Notes: generated by a model from the sequence alone, not told the origin. A stretch of DNA of 64,000 nucleotides from Noviherbaspirillum massiliense JC206 (GCF_000312045.1 NZ_HE978634.1:928337-992336); one strand, 5' to 3'. Shown: positions 16,970 to 27,749, counted from the first letter of the stretch. A program made the numbers and translations.

Positions 16970-18223
16970 ATGTATCAACATATCAAAGTCCCTGCTAACG
17001 GAACCAAAATCACGGTTAATTCCGATTTTTCGTTGAATGTTCCGGACACTCCCATCATTCCTTTTATCGAAGGCGATGGTACTGGTGTGGACATCAGCCC
17101 AGTCATGATCAGGGTGGTTGATGCTGCAGTGGCAAAGGCCTACGGTGGCAAGCGCAAGATCAGTTGGATGGAAATTTTCGCCGGCGAGAAATCAACAAAG
17201 GTCTATGGTCCTGACGTATGGCTGCCGGAAGAAACTCTGCAGGCTTTAAAAGAATACGTAGTTTCCATTAAGGGGCCGCTTACTACGCCAGTCGGCGGTG
17301 GCATTCGCTCGCTGAACGTTGCGTTGCGCCAAGAGCTCGACCTGTATGTCTGCCTGCGTCCCGTACGTTACTTCAAGGGCGTGCCATCGCCGGTTCGCGA
17401 ACCGGAAAAAACCGATATGGTAATTTTCCGCGAAAATTCCGAAGATATTTACGCTGGAATCGAGTGGGCAGAGGGCTCGGACGGTGCCAAGAAATTGATC
17501 GACTTCCTGATCAAGGAAATGGGCGTCAAGAAAATCCGCTTCCCGAATACTTCGGGTATCGGCGTCAAGCCGGTGTCCCGCGAAGGTACCGAGCGTTTGG
17601 TGCGTAAAGCCATTCAGTACGCAATCGACAATGACAAGCCTTCCGTCACTTTGGTGCACAAAGGCAACATCATGAAGTACACCGAGGGTGGATTCCGTGA
17701 CTGGGGCTACGCCTTGGCGCAAAAAGAGTTCGGAGCGCAACTGATTGACGGCGGCCCATGGTGCAAATTCAAGAATCCGAAGACTGGCAAGGAAATTACG
17801 GTCAAGGATTCAATCGCTGATGCGTTCCTCCAGCAAATTCTGCTGCGCCCGAATGAATACAGTGTCATTGCAACCCTGAATCTGAACGGCGACTACATTT
17901 CTGATGCCCTGGCGGCCCAGGTTGGCGGGATTGGTATTGCTCCGGGTGCAAACTTGTCTGACTCGGTTGCGATGTTCGAGGCAACTCATGGCACTGCACC
18001 GAAATATGCCGGGAAGGACTACGTCAACCCGGGCTCGGTGATTCTATCTGCCGAAATGATGCTGCGGCACATGGGTTGGACGGAAGCGGCCGATCTGATC
18101 ATCAGCTCAATGGAAAAATCGATTCTCTCGAAGAAGGTAACCTACGACTTCGCGCGCTTGATGGAGGGCGCAACGCAAGTGTCATGTTCTGGTTTTGGCG
18201 AAGTCATGATTCAGAACATGTAA
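16970..18223 (+). CDS. icd: NADP-dependent isocitrate dehydrogenase
   Basis: 417 residues, the length of the E. coli enzyme, beginning [16 protein letters not shown]. It oxidises isocitrate to 2-oxoglutarate in the TCA cycle. Visible hallmarks are [13 protein letters not shown], the active-site serine loop [14 protein letters not shown] (the serine is the IDH-kinase target in enteric bacteria), the NADP-selecting [20 protein letters not shown] (Lys-Tyr pair) and the [17 protein letters not shown] segment. A ribosome-binding site (CCGGAGA) precedes it. A palindromic candidate operator lies upstream and a strong hairpin downstream. Confidence 0.97.
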   Translation: MYQHIKVPANGTKITVNSDFSLNVPDTPIIPFIEGDGTGVDISPVMIRVVDAAVAKAYGGKRKISWMEIFAGEKSTKVYGPDVWLPEETLQALKEYVVSIKGPLTTPVGGGIRSLNVALRQELDLYVCLRPVRYFKGVPSPVREPEKTDMVIFRENSEDIYAGIEWAEGSDGAKKLIDFLIKEMGVKKIRFPNTSGIGVKPVSREGTERLVRKAIQYAIDNDKPSVTLVHKGNIMKYTEGGFRDWGYALAQKEFGAQLIDGGPWCKFKNPKTGKEITVKDSIADAFLQQILLRPNEYSVIATLNLNGDYISDALAAQVGGIGIAPGANLSDSVAMFEATHGTAPKYAGKDYVNPGSVILSAEMMLRHMGWTEAADLIISSMEKSILSKKVTYDFARLMEGATQVSCSGFGEVMIQNM

Positions 18224-18246
18224 GTATTTGTTCAGCATAGTCGTAC

Positions 18247-18277
18247 CAAACAAGGCCGGATCTTCCGGCCTTGTTTG
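18247..18277 (+). terminator. terminator hairpin of icd
   Basis: A perfect 14-bp stem with a 3-base loop (TCT), starting about 23 bases after the icd stop. The right arm ends in CCTTGTTTG, so the T tract is inside the stem rather than after it. Confidence 0.75.
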
Positions 18278-18420
18278 CTAATGAGTTCAGAAGAATGAAT
18301 TAAAAGCGGCATTCTTCGAAGAAGTTGCAACGAGCGGCATATAAGCTGACCAATTATTATTGCTGGAAAACAAATATCACGAACTTAAGGTTCAACTCCT
18401 GCCTAATTATTCAAGGGCGA

Positions 18421-18443
18421 AAAAAAACCCCGCATGGGCGGGG
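18421..18443 (-). terminator. terminator of the cold-shock gene
   Basis: CCCCGC / GCGGGG stem with the loop ATGG. On the minus strand it is followed by a run of seven T (plus-strand A run 18421-18427). It lies 33 bases beyond the stop codon. Confidence 0.8.
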
Positions 18444-18476
18444 CTTTGTTCCTCGTGCTAAATTAACTTAGCTCGA

Positions 18477-18680
18477 TTACGGTGTCTGAATATTGGAAGC
18501 TTGCTTGCCTTTCGGGCCTTGCGTTACTTCGAACGACACTTTTTGACCTTCTTTGAGAGTCTTGAAGCCGTTCATTTGGATTGCGGAAAAGTGAGCGAAC
18601 AAATCTTCACCGCCGTCATCCGGAGTAATAAATCCAAAGCCTTTGGAGTCGTTGAACCACTTGACGGTACCTGTTGCCAT
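18477..18680 (-). CDS. cold-shock domain protein
   Basis: 67 residues from [20 protein letters not shown]. It is a complete cold-shock domain with both nucleic-acid binding motifs, KGFGFI (RNP1) and DLFAHFSAI (RNP2), and the C-terminal [11 protein letters not shown]. It binds single-stranded RNA/DNA and melts RNA structure. The family has several paralogues per genome, so a letter (cspA, cspD and so on) is not assigned. A leader of about 140 bases is likely (see 18681-18829). Confidence 0.94.
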   Translation of the reverse strand: MATGTVKWFNDSKGFGFITPDDGGEDLFAHFSAIQMNGFKTLKEGQKVSFEVTQGPKGKQASNIQTP

Positions 18681-19020
18681 AAAAGCGTCTTTCAAAGAAT
18701 AACAATCACACGAGCCGTATAAGCAAGAAGCCTCGCGTAACGCTGCCCCCTCCTAAAAACTGCTCACTTCTTATTGACAAATAGGCAATCCTAATTGTCA
18801 ATGAGTACATTGTTCCTGCAAAAATTATAAAAGTCAAGGCGCTTCCAAGCGCGGATTTGAGATTGTGCAAGGTATTTGCATAAAGAGATACCTTGATTTA
18901 CGCTGCTTAAGCATCATCTGCGAACTAAATAGAAAGCGCGTAATATAAATAACGTAGGTGAAAGTCAAGTGTCTTTTACTTTCCGTGACGCGCCCAAGTT
19001 GAACGTATCGAAATTGAAGA
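18681..19020. other. divergent region between the cold-shock gene and clpS
   Basis: 340 bases, AT-rich, holding the control regions of both genes. On the minus strand a TATAAT (18829 to 18824) would give the cold-shock gene a leader of about 140 bases, typical of cspA-like thermosensing leaders. Two inverted repeats stand out: ATTGACAA (18773-18780) with TTGTCAAT (18795-18802), inside that leader, and CAAGGTAT (18868-18875) with ATACCTTG (18888-18895), between the two genes. Confidence 0.5.
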
Positions 19021-19329
19021 ATGGCAACCAAGCATGACAACAATACGGTATTAGAGAGGCAGGAGCAGAAACTTAAGCCTCCGCCAATGTACCAAGTATT
19101 ATTGTTGAATGATGACTACACTCCCATGGAGTTTGTCGTCACGATCATTCAGGAATATTTCAACAAGGACCGAGAAACTGCGACGCAGATCATGCTCAAA
19201 GTTCATCGTGATGGAAAAGGTATGTGCGGCGTCTATCCAAAGGATATAGCGTCGACTAAAGTGGAATTGGTTTTAACGCACGCAAGAAAGGCAGGGCATC
19301 CCCTGCAATGCGTGATGGAGGAAGCATGA
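19021..19329 (+). CDS. clpS: ClpS, N-degron adaptor of ClpAP
   Basis: 102 residues. A flexible N-terminus is followed by the ClpS core: [20 protein letters not shown] (contains the N-degron pocket [10 protein letters not shown]), [20 protein letters not shown], and a C-terminal [20 protein letters not shown]. It delivers proteins with N-terminal Leu, Phe, Trp or Tyr to ClpA. The stop overlaps the clpA start (ATGA), so translation is coupled. Confidence 0.96.
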   Translation: MATKHDNNTVLERQEQKLKPPPMYQVLLLNDDYTPMEFVVTIIQEYFNKDRETATQIMLKVHRDGKGMCGVYPKDIASTKVELVLTHARKAGHPLQCVMEEA

Positions 19330-21626
19330 TTGCGCAGGAACTGGAAGTTAGTTTGCACATGGCGTTTGTCGAAGCCCGGCAAGCACGTCATGAATTCATC
19401 ACTGTCGAGCATTTGCTGCTCGCGCTGCTTGACAACCCGTCTGCAGCAGAAGTGCTGCGCGCATGCGCAGTTAATATAGAGGATCTGCGCAAGACGCTGA
19501 CCAATTTCATCAACGACAATACGCCGACCGTGCCGGGTACAAGCGAGGTCGACACCCAGCCTACGCTTGGTTTTCAGCGTGTGATTCAACGCGCGATCAT
19601 GCACGTGCAGTCAGCGTCGAATGGCAAGAAGGAAGTAACCGGCGCTAATGTCTTGGTCGCGATTTTTGGCGAAAAGGATTCGCACGCTGTTTACTACCTG
19701 CACCAGCAGGGGGTGACCAGGCTGGACGTAGTCAATTTCATCTCGCATGGCGTGCGCAAGGATCAACAAATCGATCCCCAGAAGGCGCCCGAAGGCGCAG
19801 AAGATGCACAGGCCGATGGCCAGCAGAAGGAAAGCCCGCTCGACCAGTTTACGCAGAATCTCAACAAGCTGGCTGCGGAAGGGCGGATCGATCCACTTAT
19901 CGGACGCGAGTCGGAAGTCGAGAGAGTCATTCAAACGTTGTGCCGTCGACGCAAGAACAATCCCTTGCTCGTGGGCGAGGCCGGTGTCGGCAAAACTGCG
20001 ATCGCAGAAGGCTTGGCCTGGCGTGTGACGCAAGGCGATGTGCCGGAAGTCTTGCAGAATGCGATTGTCTACTCGCTTGACATGGGGGCGCTGCTGGCAG
20101 GCACCAAGTACCGCGGCGATTTCGAGCAGCGCCTGAAGGCCGTGCTCAAGCAATTGAAGGATGCGCCGAACGCGATACTCTTTATCGACGAGATTCATAC
20201 GATCATCGGTGCTGGCTCGGCGTCCGGCGGAACTCTCGATGCATCCAATCTGCTGAAGCCGGCTTTGTCCAGTGGTCAGCTGAAATGCATTGGCGCAACC
20301 ACTTATACCGAGTTCCGTGGTGTGTTCGAGAAAGACCATGCCTTGTCGCGCCGCTTCCAGAAGATCGATGTCAACGAACCGACGGTCGAGCAGACAGTGC
20401 AGATCCTGCGCGGGCTGAAGTCGCGCTTCGAAGAGCATCATGGCGTCAAGTATTCTGCGTCGGCCCTTACCTCTGCCGCGGAACTGGCGGCACGGTTCAT
20501 CAATGACCGCCATTTGCCAGACAAGGCCATTGACGTCATCGATGAGGCCGGCGCAGCGCAGCGGATACTGCCAAAGTCGAAGCAGAAAAAGACGATCGGC
20601 AAATCCGAAATCGAGGACATCATTTCCAAGATTGCCCGGATTCCTCCGCAGTCGGTCAACCAGGATGACCGCAGTAAGCTGCAGACTATTGAACGCGACC
20701 TGAAGAACGTGGTGTTTGGTCAGGATCCGGCAATCGAAGCGCTGTCGTCTGCTATCAAGATGGCTCGTGCCGGCTTGGGCAAGACGGACAAACCAATTGG
20801 TGCTTTCCTGTTCTCTGGTCCGACCGGCGTCGGCAAGACCGAAGTCGCGAAGCAGTTGGCCTTCATTCTCGGTATCGAGCTGATTCGATTCGATATGTCC
20901 GAGTACATGGAGCGCCATGCGGTAAGTCGCCTGATCGGCGCGCCGCCGGGATATGTCGGATTCGATCAGGGTGGGCTGTTGACCGAAGCGATTACCAAGA
21001 AGCCGCATGCAGTGCTGCTGCTTGATGAAATCGAAAAGGCGCATCCGGATATTTTCAATATCCTGCTGCAGGTGATGGACCATGGCACGCTGACTGATAA
21101 CAATGGCCGCAAGACGGACTTCCGCAATGTCATCATCATCATGACGACCAACGCGGGAGCGGAAAGCCTGCAGAAGCGCTCGATCGGCTTTACGGACAAG
21201 AAGGAGGCCGGCGACGAGATGGCGGATATCAAGCGCATGTTCACGCCGGAATTCCGTAATCGCCTGGACTCGATCATCAGCTTCCGTGCGCTGGATGAAG
21301 AAATTATCCTGCGCGTGGTTGACAAGTTCCTGATGCAGCTCGAAGAGCAACTGCACGAGAAGAAGGTGGAAGCTATCTTCACCGACAACTTGCGCAAGTT
21401 CCTCGGCAGAAAAGGCTTTGATCCGCTGATGGGCGCACGTCCAATGGCGCGTCTGATCCAGGACATGATTCGCAAGGCGCTGGCAGATGAACTTCTGTTC
21501 GGTAAGCTCGTCTCGGGCGGACGCGTGACGGTGGACCTGGATGAAAATGAGCAGATCAAGCTGGACTTTGCGGAAGGGGACCCTATGCCTCCTGCGACCC
21601 CGGAAGAAACCCTGGAAGTCGAATAA
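19326..21626 (+). CDS. clpA: ClpA, ATPase subunit of the ClpAP protease
   Basis: 766 residues from the ATG at 19326, which overlaps the clpS stop codon. It has the N-terminal Clp-N domain ([19 protein letters not shown], with [15 protein letters not shown]) that binds ClpS, then two AAA+ modules: Walker A GEAGVGKT and Walker [14 protein letters not shown] in the first; [15 protein letters not shown] and [15 protein letters not shown] in the second. There is no long middle coiled coil, separating it from ClpB. ClpA unfolds N-degron and ssrA substrates and feeds them to ClpP, which is not in the window. Confidence 0.96.
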   Translation: MIAQELEVSLHMAFVEARQARHEFITVEHLLLALLDNPSAAEVLRACAVNIEDLRKTLTNFINDNTPTVPGTSEVDTQPTLGFQRVIQRAIMHVQSASNGKKEVTGANVLVAIFGEKDSHAVYYLHQQGVTRLDVVNFISHGVRKDQQIDPQKAPEGAEDAQADGQQKESPLDQFTQNLNKLAAEGRIDPLIGRESEVERVIQTLCRRRKNNPLLVGEAGVGKTAIAEGLAWRVTQGDVPEVLQNAIVYSLDMGALLAGTKYRGDFEQRLKAVLKQLKDAPNAILFIDEIHTIIGAGSASGGTLDASNLLKPALSSGQLKCIGATTYTEFRGVFEKDHALSRRFQKIDVNEPTVEQTVQILRGLKSRFEEHHGVKYSASALTSAAELAARFINDRHLPDKAIDVIDEAGAAQRILPKSKQKKTIGKSEIEDIISKIARIPPQSVNQDDRSKLQTIERDLKNVVFGQDPAIEALSSAIKMARAGLGKTDKPIGAFLFSGPTGVGKTEVAKQLAFILGIELIRFDMSEYMERHAVSRLIGAPPGYVGFDQGGLLTEAITKKPHAVLLLDEIEKAHPDIFNILLQVMDHGTLTDNNGRKTDFRNVIIIMTTNAGAESLQKRSIGFTDKKEAGDEMADIKRMFTPEFRNRLDSIISFRALDEEIILRVVDKFLMQLEEQLHEKKVEAIFTDNLRKFLGRKGFDPLMGARPMARLIQDMIRKALADELLFGKLVSGGRVTVDLDENEQIKLDFAEGDPMPPATPEETLEVE

Positions 21627-21642
21627 GCAATCTTGATTCAGC

Positions 21643-21679
21643 AAGCCCGAACTGACGAAAGTCGTTCGGGCTTTTTTTA
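21643..21679 (+). terminator. intrinsic terminator of clpS-clpA
   Basis: Stem GCCCGAAC...GAC (21645-21656) with GTCGTTCGGGC (21661-21671), a one-base bulge and a GAAA tetraloop, followed by seven or more T. Confidence 0.88.
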
Positions 21680-21699
21680 TTGCAGCTCGATTGGCAGAT

Positions 21700-22749
21700 T
21701 CAGCTGGCGCCCGAATTGCGCAGCGCTTCCGCACATTCCCGGACCAGCGCAGGCCCGCGATAAATCAAGCCCGTATAAAGCTGCACCAGCGAAGCGCCGG
21801 TTTCCATCTTCACCCGGGCGTCCTTGCCGGAGCAAATGCCGCCTACACCAATGATCGGCAATGCATCGCCCAGTTCTGACCTTAATCCCCGAATCACTTT
21901 GTTGGATGGCTCGAAGTCCGGTGCCCCTGAGAGGCCGCCTGCTTCTTCCGCATGCGGCAATGACTTGACTGCATCGCGGCTGACCGTGGTATTGGTGGCG
22001 ATCACCGCATCCATCCGGTGCTGAAGAAGCGCGCCAGCAATGACTTTGATTTGTTCGTCGTTGATGTCCGGGGCAATTTTCAGGGCAATAGGCACGTACC
22101 GTTTGTGCTTGTCGGTCAGGCGTTGCTGCGCATCCTTAAGGTCGGACAACAAGGCATCTAGCTCGGATGCACCCTGCAACTGCCTCAGGTTTTTCGTATT
22201 AGGCGAGGAAATGTTGACGGTGACGTAGCTTGCGTACGGATACACCTTCTCCAGGCAATGCAGATAATCATCGGCTGCCCGCTCGATTGGCGTACTCGCG
22301 TTTTTGCCAATGTTAAGGCCAAGTACACCTTTCTTGTCCTGATAGAACTGCGATGCCTGCACGTTGGCGACAAAGGCATCGACACCACCATTGTTGAAGC
22401 CCATGCGGTTGATGATGGCATTGGCTTCGGGCAAGCGGAACATGCGGGGCCGCGGGTTGCCGGCTTGGGCATGCGGCGTGACAGTTCCAACTTCAATGAA
22501 TCCGAATCCAAGCGCTGCCAAGCCATCAATATAGGCGCCATCCTTGTCGAGACCTGCCGCCAGTCCGACCGGATTGGGAAATCGTATGCCCATAACCGTG
22601 CGCGGATCAGGGCGGGGCTGAGCAATTCCTTTGGTAAGGCCAAGCGCTGCAGCACGCTGCAAGGATGACAGGGTCAGATTATGGGCTGTTTCAGGGTCGA
22701 GCGAGAACAGCAGCGGACGGGCAAGCGCATACAGGAATTTGTCAGACAT
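21700..22749 (-). CDS. pyrD: dihydroorotate dehydrogenase (quinone), class 2
   Basis: 349 residues from [20 protein letters not shown]. The N-terminal helical extension (with the [11 protein letters not shown] segment) is the membrane-association and quinone site of class 2 enzymes. FMN and substrate motifs are [33 protein letters not shown] and [11 protein letters not shown], the last of these with the catalytic serine. It oxidises dihydroorotate in pyrimidine synthesis, passing electrons to quinone. The upstream in-frame ATG is not used because it adds 21 residues outside the family. It shares its strand with bpt and aat and is convergent with clpA. Confidence 0.96.
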   Translation of the reverse strand: MSDKFLYALARPLLFSLDPETAHNLTLSSLQRAAALGLTKGIAQPRPDPRTVMGIRFPNPVGLAAGLDKDGAYIDGLAALGFGFIEVGTVTPHAQAGNPRPRMFRLPEANAIINRMGFNNGGVDAFVANVQASQFYQDKKGVLGLNIGKNASTPIERAADDYLHCLEKVYPYASYVTVNISSPNTKNLRQLQGASELDALLSDLKDAQQRLTDKHKRYVPIALKIAPDINDEQIKVIAGALLQHRMDAVIATNTTVSRDAVKSLPHAEEAGGLSGAPDFEPSNKVIRGLRSELGDALPIIGVGGICSGKDARVKMETGASLVQLYTGLIYRGPALVRECAEALRNSGAS

Positions 22750-22854
22750 AGAAGACCAGAGGGAAGCATTGCAGGCGGGTGCGAACGTTCTTGCCTGCCA
22801 AAAAGCTGCCATTTTACTCTGGCACCTAGGGGAAAGCGCCGATCGTGAGCGGGA

Positions 22855-23580
22855 TCAATGCCATTCTTCCCACTTGCCATGCCGGAGGGCCTCAAGCGGT
22901 TTGAAATTGGTCTTGTACGCCATCTTCGGACTGTTCTGTATCCAGTACCCCAGATAGACGTAAGGCATGTGCAAGCGTCTGGCTTGCTCGACCTGCCACA
23001 GAACATTGTATGTGCCGTATGAGGCACCTTTTACATCAGGATCGTAAAAGGTATAAACCGAAGACAAGCCGTCATCCAGGACATCAATGATGCTTACCAT
23101 GCGCAGAATGCCGTCGGGATCGCGAAATTCAACCAGGCGCGTATTGACTTTGCTTTGCAACAGGAATTGCGCGTATTGATCGCGGCTGTCCTGGTCCATG
23201 CCGCCGCCGGCATGGCGCACTGCCTGATAGCGCAGGTAGAGGTCGTAGTGTTCCGCGACGTAGGATAAGGATGTAATCGAGGTTACGAATTCCTGGTGCC
23301 TGATCCAGGCGCGGCGCTGGCTCCGGTTGGGGGAGAAAGCATCGACCCTGATGCGAACCGGAATGCAGGCCTGACATCCGTCGCAGTAGGGGCGATAAGT
23401 AAAAATGCCGCTGCGCCGGAAGCCATTCTTGACCAGTTCGGAGTACACATCCGCATTGATCAGATGGGAAGGCGTTGCAACTTGAGAACGGGCTTGGCGA
23501 TCCGGGAGATAACTGCATGGATACGGCGCGGTTGCGTAAAACTGCAGCGCGGCGAAGGGCAGTTCTTTGAGATGCGTCAT
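22855..23580 (-). CDS. bpt: aspartate/glutamate leucyltransferase (Bpt)
   Basis: 241 residues, with the ATE/Bpt signatures [53 protein letters not shown] (metal-type cysteines) and [20 protein letters not shown]. Bpt transfers Leu from Leu-tRNA to proteins with N-terminal Asp or Glu, making a primary N-degron that ClpS reads. It follows aat on the same strand (81-base gap) and lies near clpS-clpA, so the pathway is grouped here. Confidence 0.93.
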   Translation of the reverse strand: MTHLKELPFAALQFYATAPYPCSYLPDRQARSQVATPSHLINADVYSELVKNGFRRSGIFTYRPYCDGCQACIPVRIRVDAFSPNRSQRRAWIRHQEFVTSITSLSYVAEHYDLYLRYQAVRHAGGGMDQDSRDQYAQFLLQSKVNTRLVEFRDPDGILRMVSIIDVLDDGLSSVYTFYDPDVKGASYGTYNVLWQVEQARRLHMPYVYLGYWIQNSPKMAYKTNFKPLEALRHGKWEEWH

Positions 23581-23661
23581 CGGGAGCTTACCTGGGGAGG
23601 ATGCTGACAGTATTAATTTACACCGTTGACCTGCAAGGCGATAAGCGTTTTTGTCACCCGT

Positions 23662-24384
23662 TTAAAATAATTCAAGGGGCCGCCATGTTTCGATCTGCGG
23701 CTCGCGGATAGCCTTTTGCAGGTGGCTGATAAATTCACTTCTTGGTATAGGGGCAGCGCCGAGAGACGCCAGGTGAGACGTTTCTTGTTGGCAGTCAATC
23801 ATGAGCACCTCGTGCTTCTTCAAGAAATGGACGAGAAAGGCCAAAGCAATTTTGGAGCCATCGCTCACGCGCGCAAACATTGATTCACCATAGAACATGC
23901 GGCCAATGCTGACGCCGTAGGCTCCCCCGACCAGTTTCCCTTCCAGCCACAACTCGGACGAGTGGGCAAATCCGGCGCGATGCAAGGCCGAATAGCCCTC
24001 GATGATTTCATCGGAGATCCAGGTGCCGGCACCTTCCTTGCGCGGTGCAGCGCAGGCGCGCATCACCTCCTCGAAAGCCGTATCAAACCGAACCTGCCAA
24101 GGTCCATCCGAAGCCATGCTTCGATGCACCTTTTTCAAGCTCTTCCGCAGGCTGTCCGAGATCTTGAAGTCAGCCGTATAAAGCACCATGCGCGGATCGG
24201 TGCTCCACCACAGAATCGGTTGGCCTAAGGAGAACCATGGAAAGATACCGTGCCGATAGGCATCCAGCAGGCGTTGTGGCGACAGATCACCTCCTGCCGC
24301 CAGCAAGCCGGCGGCGCCATCCTCTTCCGTCAAGGCAGTCGAAACCTCTGGAAAAGGCGTGTGCTTGCCCAGCCAAGGAATCAT
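23662..24384 (-). CDS. aat: leucyl/phenylalanyl-tRNA--protein transferase
   Basis: 240 residues from [18 protein letters not shown]. It carries the full family pattern: [63 protein letters not shown] and LIVGGAYG-type segment [20 protein letters not shown], then [16 protein letters not shown]-like [14 protein letters not shown] and [14 protein letters not shown]. The enzyme attaches Leu or Phe to proteins with N-terminal Lys or Arg, marking them for ClpS-ClpAP. The start 45 bases further up is not needed. Together with bpt, clpS and clpA it forms a compact N-degron locus. Confidence 0.95.
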   Translation of the reverse strand: MIPWLGKHTPFPEVSTALTEEDGAAGLLAAGGDLSPQRLLDAYRHGIFPWFSLGQPILWWSTDPRMVLYTADFKISDSLRKSLKKVHRSMASDGPWQVRFDTAFEEVMRACAAPRKEGAGTWISDEIIEGYSALHRAGFAHSSELWLEGKLVGGAYGVSIGRMFYGESMFARVSDGSKIALAFLVHFLKKHEVLMIDCQQETSHLASLGAAPIPRSEFISHLQKAIREPQIETWRPLELF

Positions 24385-24566
24385 CGCATCTCCCAAATTG
24401 GAACAGGCAGTTGCCCCGTTCTTGTGCACTCACTGAAAACCACTAAAGGTCTCAAAAAGATATTGTTTGAAATCATGAGGTTGCTGAGATGCACTAAATC
24501 GGAACAGTTATTGCTTAAGTGAAGCGTTTTCGCGGCGCTGTGCACATTTATAGGGAGAATTTTGCT

Positions 24567-25769
24567 ATGGAAGCGGTTAAAAGTGGCATCGACGCCTTGT
24601 TTGTCTTGCTCGGCGCCATTTTGATCTTGGCGATGCACGCTGGTTTCGCATTTCTTGAACTTGGCACCGTGCGCAAAAAGAATCAGGTCAACGCTCTGGT
24701 CAAGATCTTAGTCGATTTTGCGATATCTACGATCGCCTACTTTTTCGTCGGTTACGGCATCGCGTACGGCGTCCACTTTTTTGCCGATGCCGGTACGCTG
24801 GCCGCGAAGAACGGTTTCGAACTCGTAAAGTTTTTCTTCCTGCTTACCTTTGCCGCCGCAATTCCCGCGATTATTTCAGGAGGTATTGCGGAGCGCGCAA
24901 AGTTTTATCCGCAACTGATGGCGACTGCACTATTGGTTGGCCTGGTCTATCCCTTCTTCGAGGGCATTGCATGGAATCACAGGCTTGGTATCCAGTCCTG
25001 GCTCACATCGGTATTTGGCGAGCCCTTCCACGATTTTGCCGGCTCGGTGGTCGTGCATGCCGTTGGCGGGTGGGCTGCGCTGCCAGCGGTGCTCCTGCTG
25101 GGCGCGCGCCGCGGCCGCTATACCAAGGATGGCGCTATTGCAGCACACCCGCCTTCGAATATTCCATTTCTTGCGCTCGGTGCCTGGATATTAACGGTAG
25201 GCTGGTTCGGCTTTAACGTGATGAGTGCACAAACACTGGAAAAGATGAACGGCCTGGTGGCACTCAATTCATTGATGGCCATGGTGGGCGGTACCTTGAT
25301 CGCGCTCCTGCTCGGAAAGAACGACCCGGGATTTGCCTACAACGGACCGCTGGCCGGTTTGGTGGCAGTATGCGCTGGTTCCGATCTGATGCATCCATTG
25401 GGAGCCCTGTGGACGGGGGCGATTGCCGGTGCGATTTTCGTCTGGATGTTCACGCTCACCCAAAACAAATGGAAAATCGACGATGTGCTTGGAGTGTGGC
25501 CACTGCATGGACTCTGCGGTACATGGGGAGGTATCGCTGCCGGCATCTTTGGTCAGAAAGCCTTGGGCGGAATAGGTGGAGTATCCATCATGTCGCAGCT
25601 CATCGGCACCTTCATTGGAGTTTTCATTGCGTTCACCGCCGGCTTCGCCATTTATGGGCTTCTCAAGAAAACGGTCGGAATCCGCCTCGATCCCGAGCAG
25701 GAATTCGACGGCGCTGATTTATCGATTCACAGGATCAGCGCCACGGCAGAGCGCGAAACCAGTTGGTAA
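24567..25769 (+). CDS. ammonium transporter, Amt family
   Basis: 400 residues from MEAVKSGIDALFVLLGAILI (ribosome-binding site GGGAG), with about eleven hydrophobic segments. The Amt hallmarks are MHAGFAFLELGTVRKKNQVN, ISGGIAERAKF, the conserved pore histidine in DFAGSVVVHAVGGWAALP, and the second in VWPLHGLCGTWGGIAAG. No glnK/P-II gene follows, which is unusual for amtB, and the C-terminal tail (ISATAERETSW) is short. The substrate (ammonium) is inferred from the family. Confidence 0.93.
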   Translation: MEAVKSGIDALFVLLGAILILAMHAGFAFLELGTVRKKNQVNALVKILVDFAISTIAYFFVGYGIAYGVHFFADAGTLAAKNGFELVKFFFLLTFAAAIPAIISGGIAERAKFYPQLMATALLVGLVYPFFEGIAWNHRLGIQSWLTSVFGEPFHDFAGSVVVHAVGGWAALPAVLLLGARRGRYTKDGAIAAHPPSNIPFLALGAWILTVGWFGFNVMSAQTLEKMNGLVALNSLMAMVGGTLIALLLGKNDPGFAYNGPLAGLVAVCAGSDLMHPLGALWTGAIAGAIFVWMFTLTQNKWKIDDVLGVWPLHGLCGTWGGIAAGIFGQKALGGIGGVSIMSQLIGTFIGVFIAFTAGFAIYGLLKKTVGIRLDPEQEFDGADLSIHRISATAERETSW

Positions 25770-25910
25770 TGTGACTCAGTGCCGGACCTTCCATCTCCCG
25801 GTGCTATTGCACAAGAAGGCCTGAGAGAGCGGCCGGCTGATATTCCGCGGTAGCTCACATACTGGAGCATCAGGCGAGATGTTGAAGATTACGCGGCGAA
25901 GAATTCCGCT

Positions 25911-26483
25911 TTATTCGGGTCGCAGCATCGGCTTCAGGATATCCCGTGAGTGGAAAGCATAGGTTCCGCCTTCCTTGAGCTTCGCCCGATCGGAAAAGAA
26001 AAATTTCAGTGTGTGTGCCACTGTCGGAAAGGCAATATCGTTCCACGGAATTTCCGACTCCGAAAAAAGCTTTACCTCGAGGCTCTCGATGCCCGCTTCA
26101 TAGTCGAGATCAAGCAATGTTGCGCGATAAAACATGTGGACCTGATGTACATGGGGGACATTGAGCAGAGAAAATAACTCATGCAATTCGACGCGTGCGC
26201 CTGCTTCTTCCAGTGTTTCGCGTCGCGCGGCCTCCGATGTCGTTTCATTGTTTTCCATGAAGCCCGCAGGCAATGTCCAGTAACCGCGGCGAGGTTCGAT
26301 GGCGCGTTTGCACAGCAGGATGCGCACATCGCCATCTTCTTCCCAGGCCGGAATCGAGCCGATCACCATCTTCGGATTTTGATAATGGATCGTGCCGCAG
26401 TGGTTGCAAACATAGCGCGGACGATTGTCGTCCGGCGGCACCTGCAGCGACACGGGATGCGCGCATTCTGAACAAAATTTCAT
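25911..26483 (-). CDS. Nudix hydrolase with N-terminal zinc ribbon
   Basis: 190 residues. The N-terminus has a zinc ribbon (CSECAHPV ... CNHCGTIHYQNPKMVIG) and the centre a Nudix box (GFMENNETTSEAARRETLEEAGA), with all catalytic glutamates and a Thr in the usual hydrophobic position. The proteins of this class (NudC-like without the full NudC architecture) hydrolyse nucleoside diphosphate derivatives. The substrate is not known. Confidence 0.88.
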   Translation of the reverse strand: MKFCSECAHPVSLQVPPDDNRPRYVCNHCGTIHYQNPKMVIGSIPAWEEDGDVRILLCKRAIEPRRGYWTLPAGFMENNETTSEAARRETLEEAGARVELHELFSLLNVPHVHQVHMFYRATLLDLDYEAGIESLEVKLFSESEIPWNDIAFPTVAHTLKFFFSDRAKLKEGGTYAFHSRDILKPMLRPE

Positions 26484-26615
26484 GACAAGGGAATCAGGAA
26501 ATGGGTTGAACGCTGAAAGTCGACTATGGACAGCCGCGGTGCATTGCGTGTCCTACTTGTACTGTTGCATTGAAAAGCACAGCACGAAGTGTAACACCTC
26601 GCTTCCAAAGAGCGA

Positions 26616-26644
26616 TTGCGTTATCTGCCGAATCTGTATATACT
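26616..26644 (+). promoter_or_regulatory. promoter of the initiator tRNA gene
   Basis: TTGCGT, 17-base spacer, TATACT (26639-26644), placing the start of transcription a few bases before the tRNA. Confidence 0.65.
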
Positions 26645-26657
26645 TCATTTCTTCAGA

Positions 26658-26735
<78 letters not shown>

Positions 26736-26900
26736 AAGCCTTAAGTCTTTACAATTCCCGCCCAACAGTACACCTCCTCTAAATTCGGGCGCAGGAAAGT
26801 AGCATCAACGGATTCTCTGATCAGGCGGCATCGCCGATGCATGCCATAGGCATAAATTCTGCAAACTGTTTGCTAAACAATCCGCATAAAAAAACTGCAC

Positions 26901-27749
26901 ATGAATACTGTTGAGGCCAAGAAAGTCCTCGAAACTGCATTGCTATGCACGCACGAGCCCTTGTCAATCAACGACATGAAGAAGCTCTACGCGGAGAATG
27001 GCGAAGATAACGAAGAAATAGGCGCTGACACCATCAAGCTTCTGCTCGAAGAATTGCGCAACGACTGGGCGGATAAAGGTATCGAGATCGTCAGTCTTTC
27101 CACTGGCTGGCGCTTCCAAAGCCGGCCGGAGATGAAGAAATACCTCGAGCGGCTCAATCCGGAAAAACCGCCGAAATATTCGCGCGCGACTCTTGAAACC
27201 TTGGCGATCATCGCTTACCGGCAGCCGGTGACGCGCGGTGACATCGAGGAAATCCGTGGTGTGACGGTGAACTCCCAAACCATCAAGATGCTCGAAGACA
27301 GAGGCTGGATTGAGGCGATAGGCCACCGCGATGTGCCGGGCCGTCCGGCATTGTTTGCGACCACGAAGCAGTTTCTGGACGACTTGGGACTGACTTCACT
27401 GGACCAGTTGCCGCCTCTGCAAGAAATCTCGAAGGAACACATTCAAGGCGGCAATCTCCCTGAAATGCAAGCCCTGCAGGATGAGATGCAGGCCAAGCTC
27501 GATCAGGCTGCAATGAACTTTGCGGCTGATCCCGGCTCAACATCGACAGATGATGCTGGCCATGCCGAAATCATCGCGGAAGCGGTTGCGGAAGCGCCGG
27601 AAGCCGGCATCCTGCAGGATGCCTCTCCGGATGCTTCGATCGCCGAATCCGAAGTCCCTTCTTCCGACCCCGCGCCCGAAATGACAAGCGATGCTGCGCG
27701 CGGTCAGCAAAATCAAGAGTCCAATAATGAATTTACCGATCCAAAATGA
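26901..27749 (+). CDS. scpB: segregation and condensation protein ScpB
   Basis: 282 residues. The first ~180 form the ScpB winged-helix pair: [77 protein letters not shown] and [18 protein letters not shown]. The last ~100 residues are an acidic, disordered-looking Ala/Glu/Asp/Ser tail, longer than in compact ScpB proteins. ScpB bridges ScpA and SMC in chromosome condensation. No scpA is seen next to it. Its end overlaps the rluB start by 23 bases. Confidence 0.93.
   Translation: MNTVEAKKVLETALLCTHEPLSINDMKKLYAENGEDNEEIGADTIKLLLEELRNDWADKGIEIVSLSTGWRFQSRPEMKKYLERLNPEKPPKYSRATLETLAIIAYRQPVTRGDIEEIRGVTVNSQTIKMLEDRGWIEAIGHRDVPGRPALFATTKQFLDDLGLTSLDQLPPLQEISKEHIQGGNLPEMQALQDEMQAKLDQAAMNFAADPGSTSTDDAGHAEIIAEAVAEAPEAGILQDASPDASIAESEVPSSDPAPEMTSDAARGQQNQESNNEFTDPK

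Noticed and set aside
19611-21734. 707-codon open frame antisense to clpA
   Set aside because: It lies fully inside clpA on the opposite strand, with no family resemblance; the clpA frame has the AAA+ motifs, so this is a high-GC shadow.
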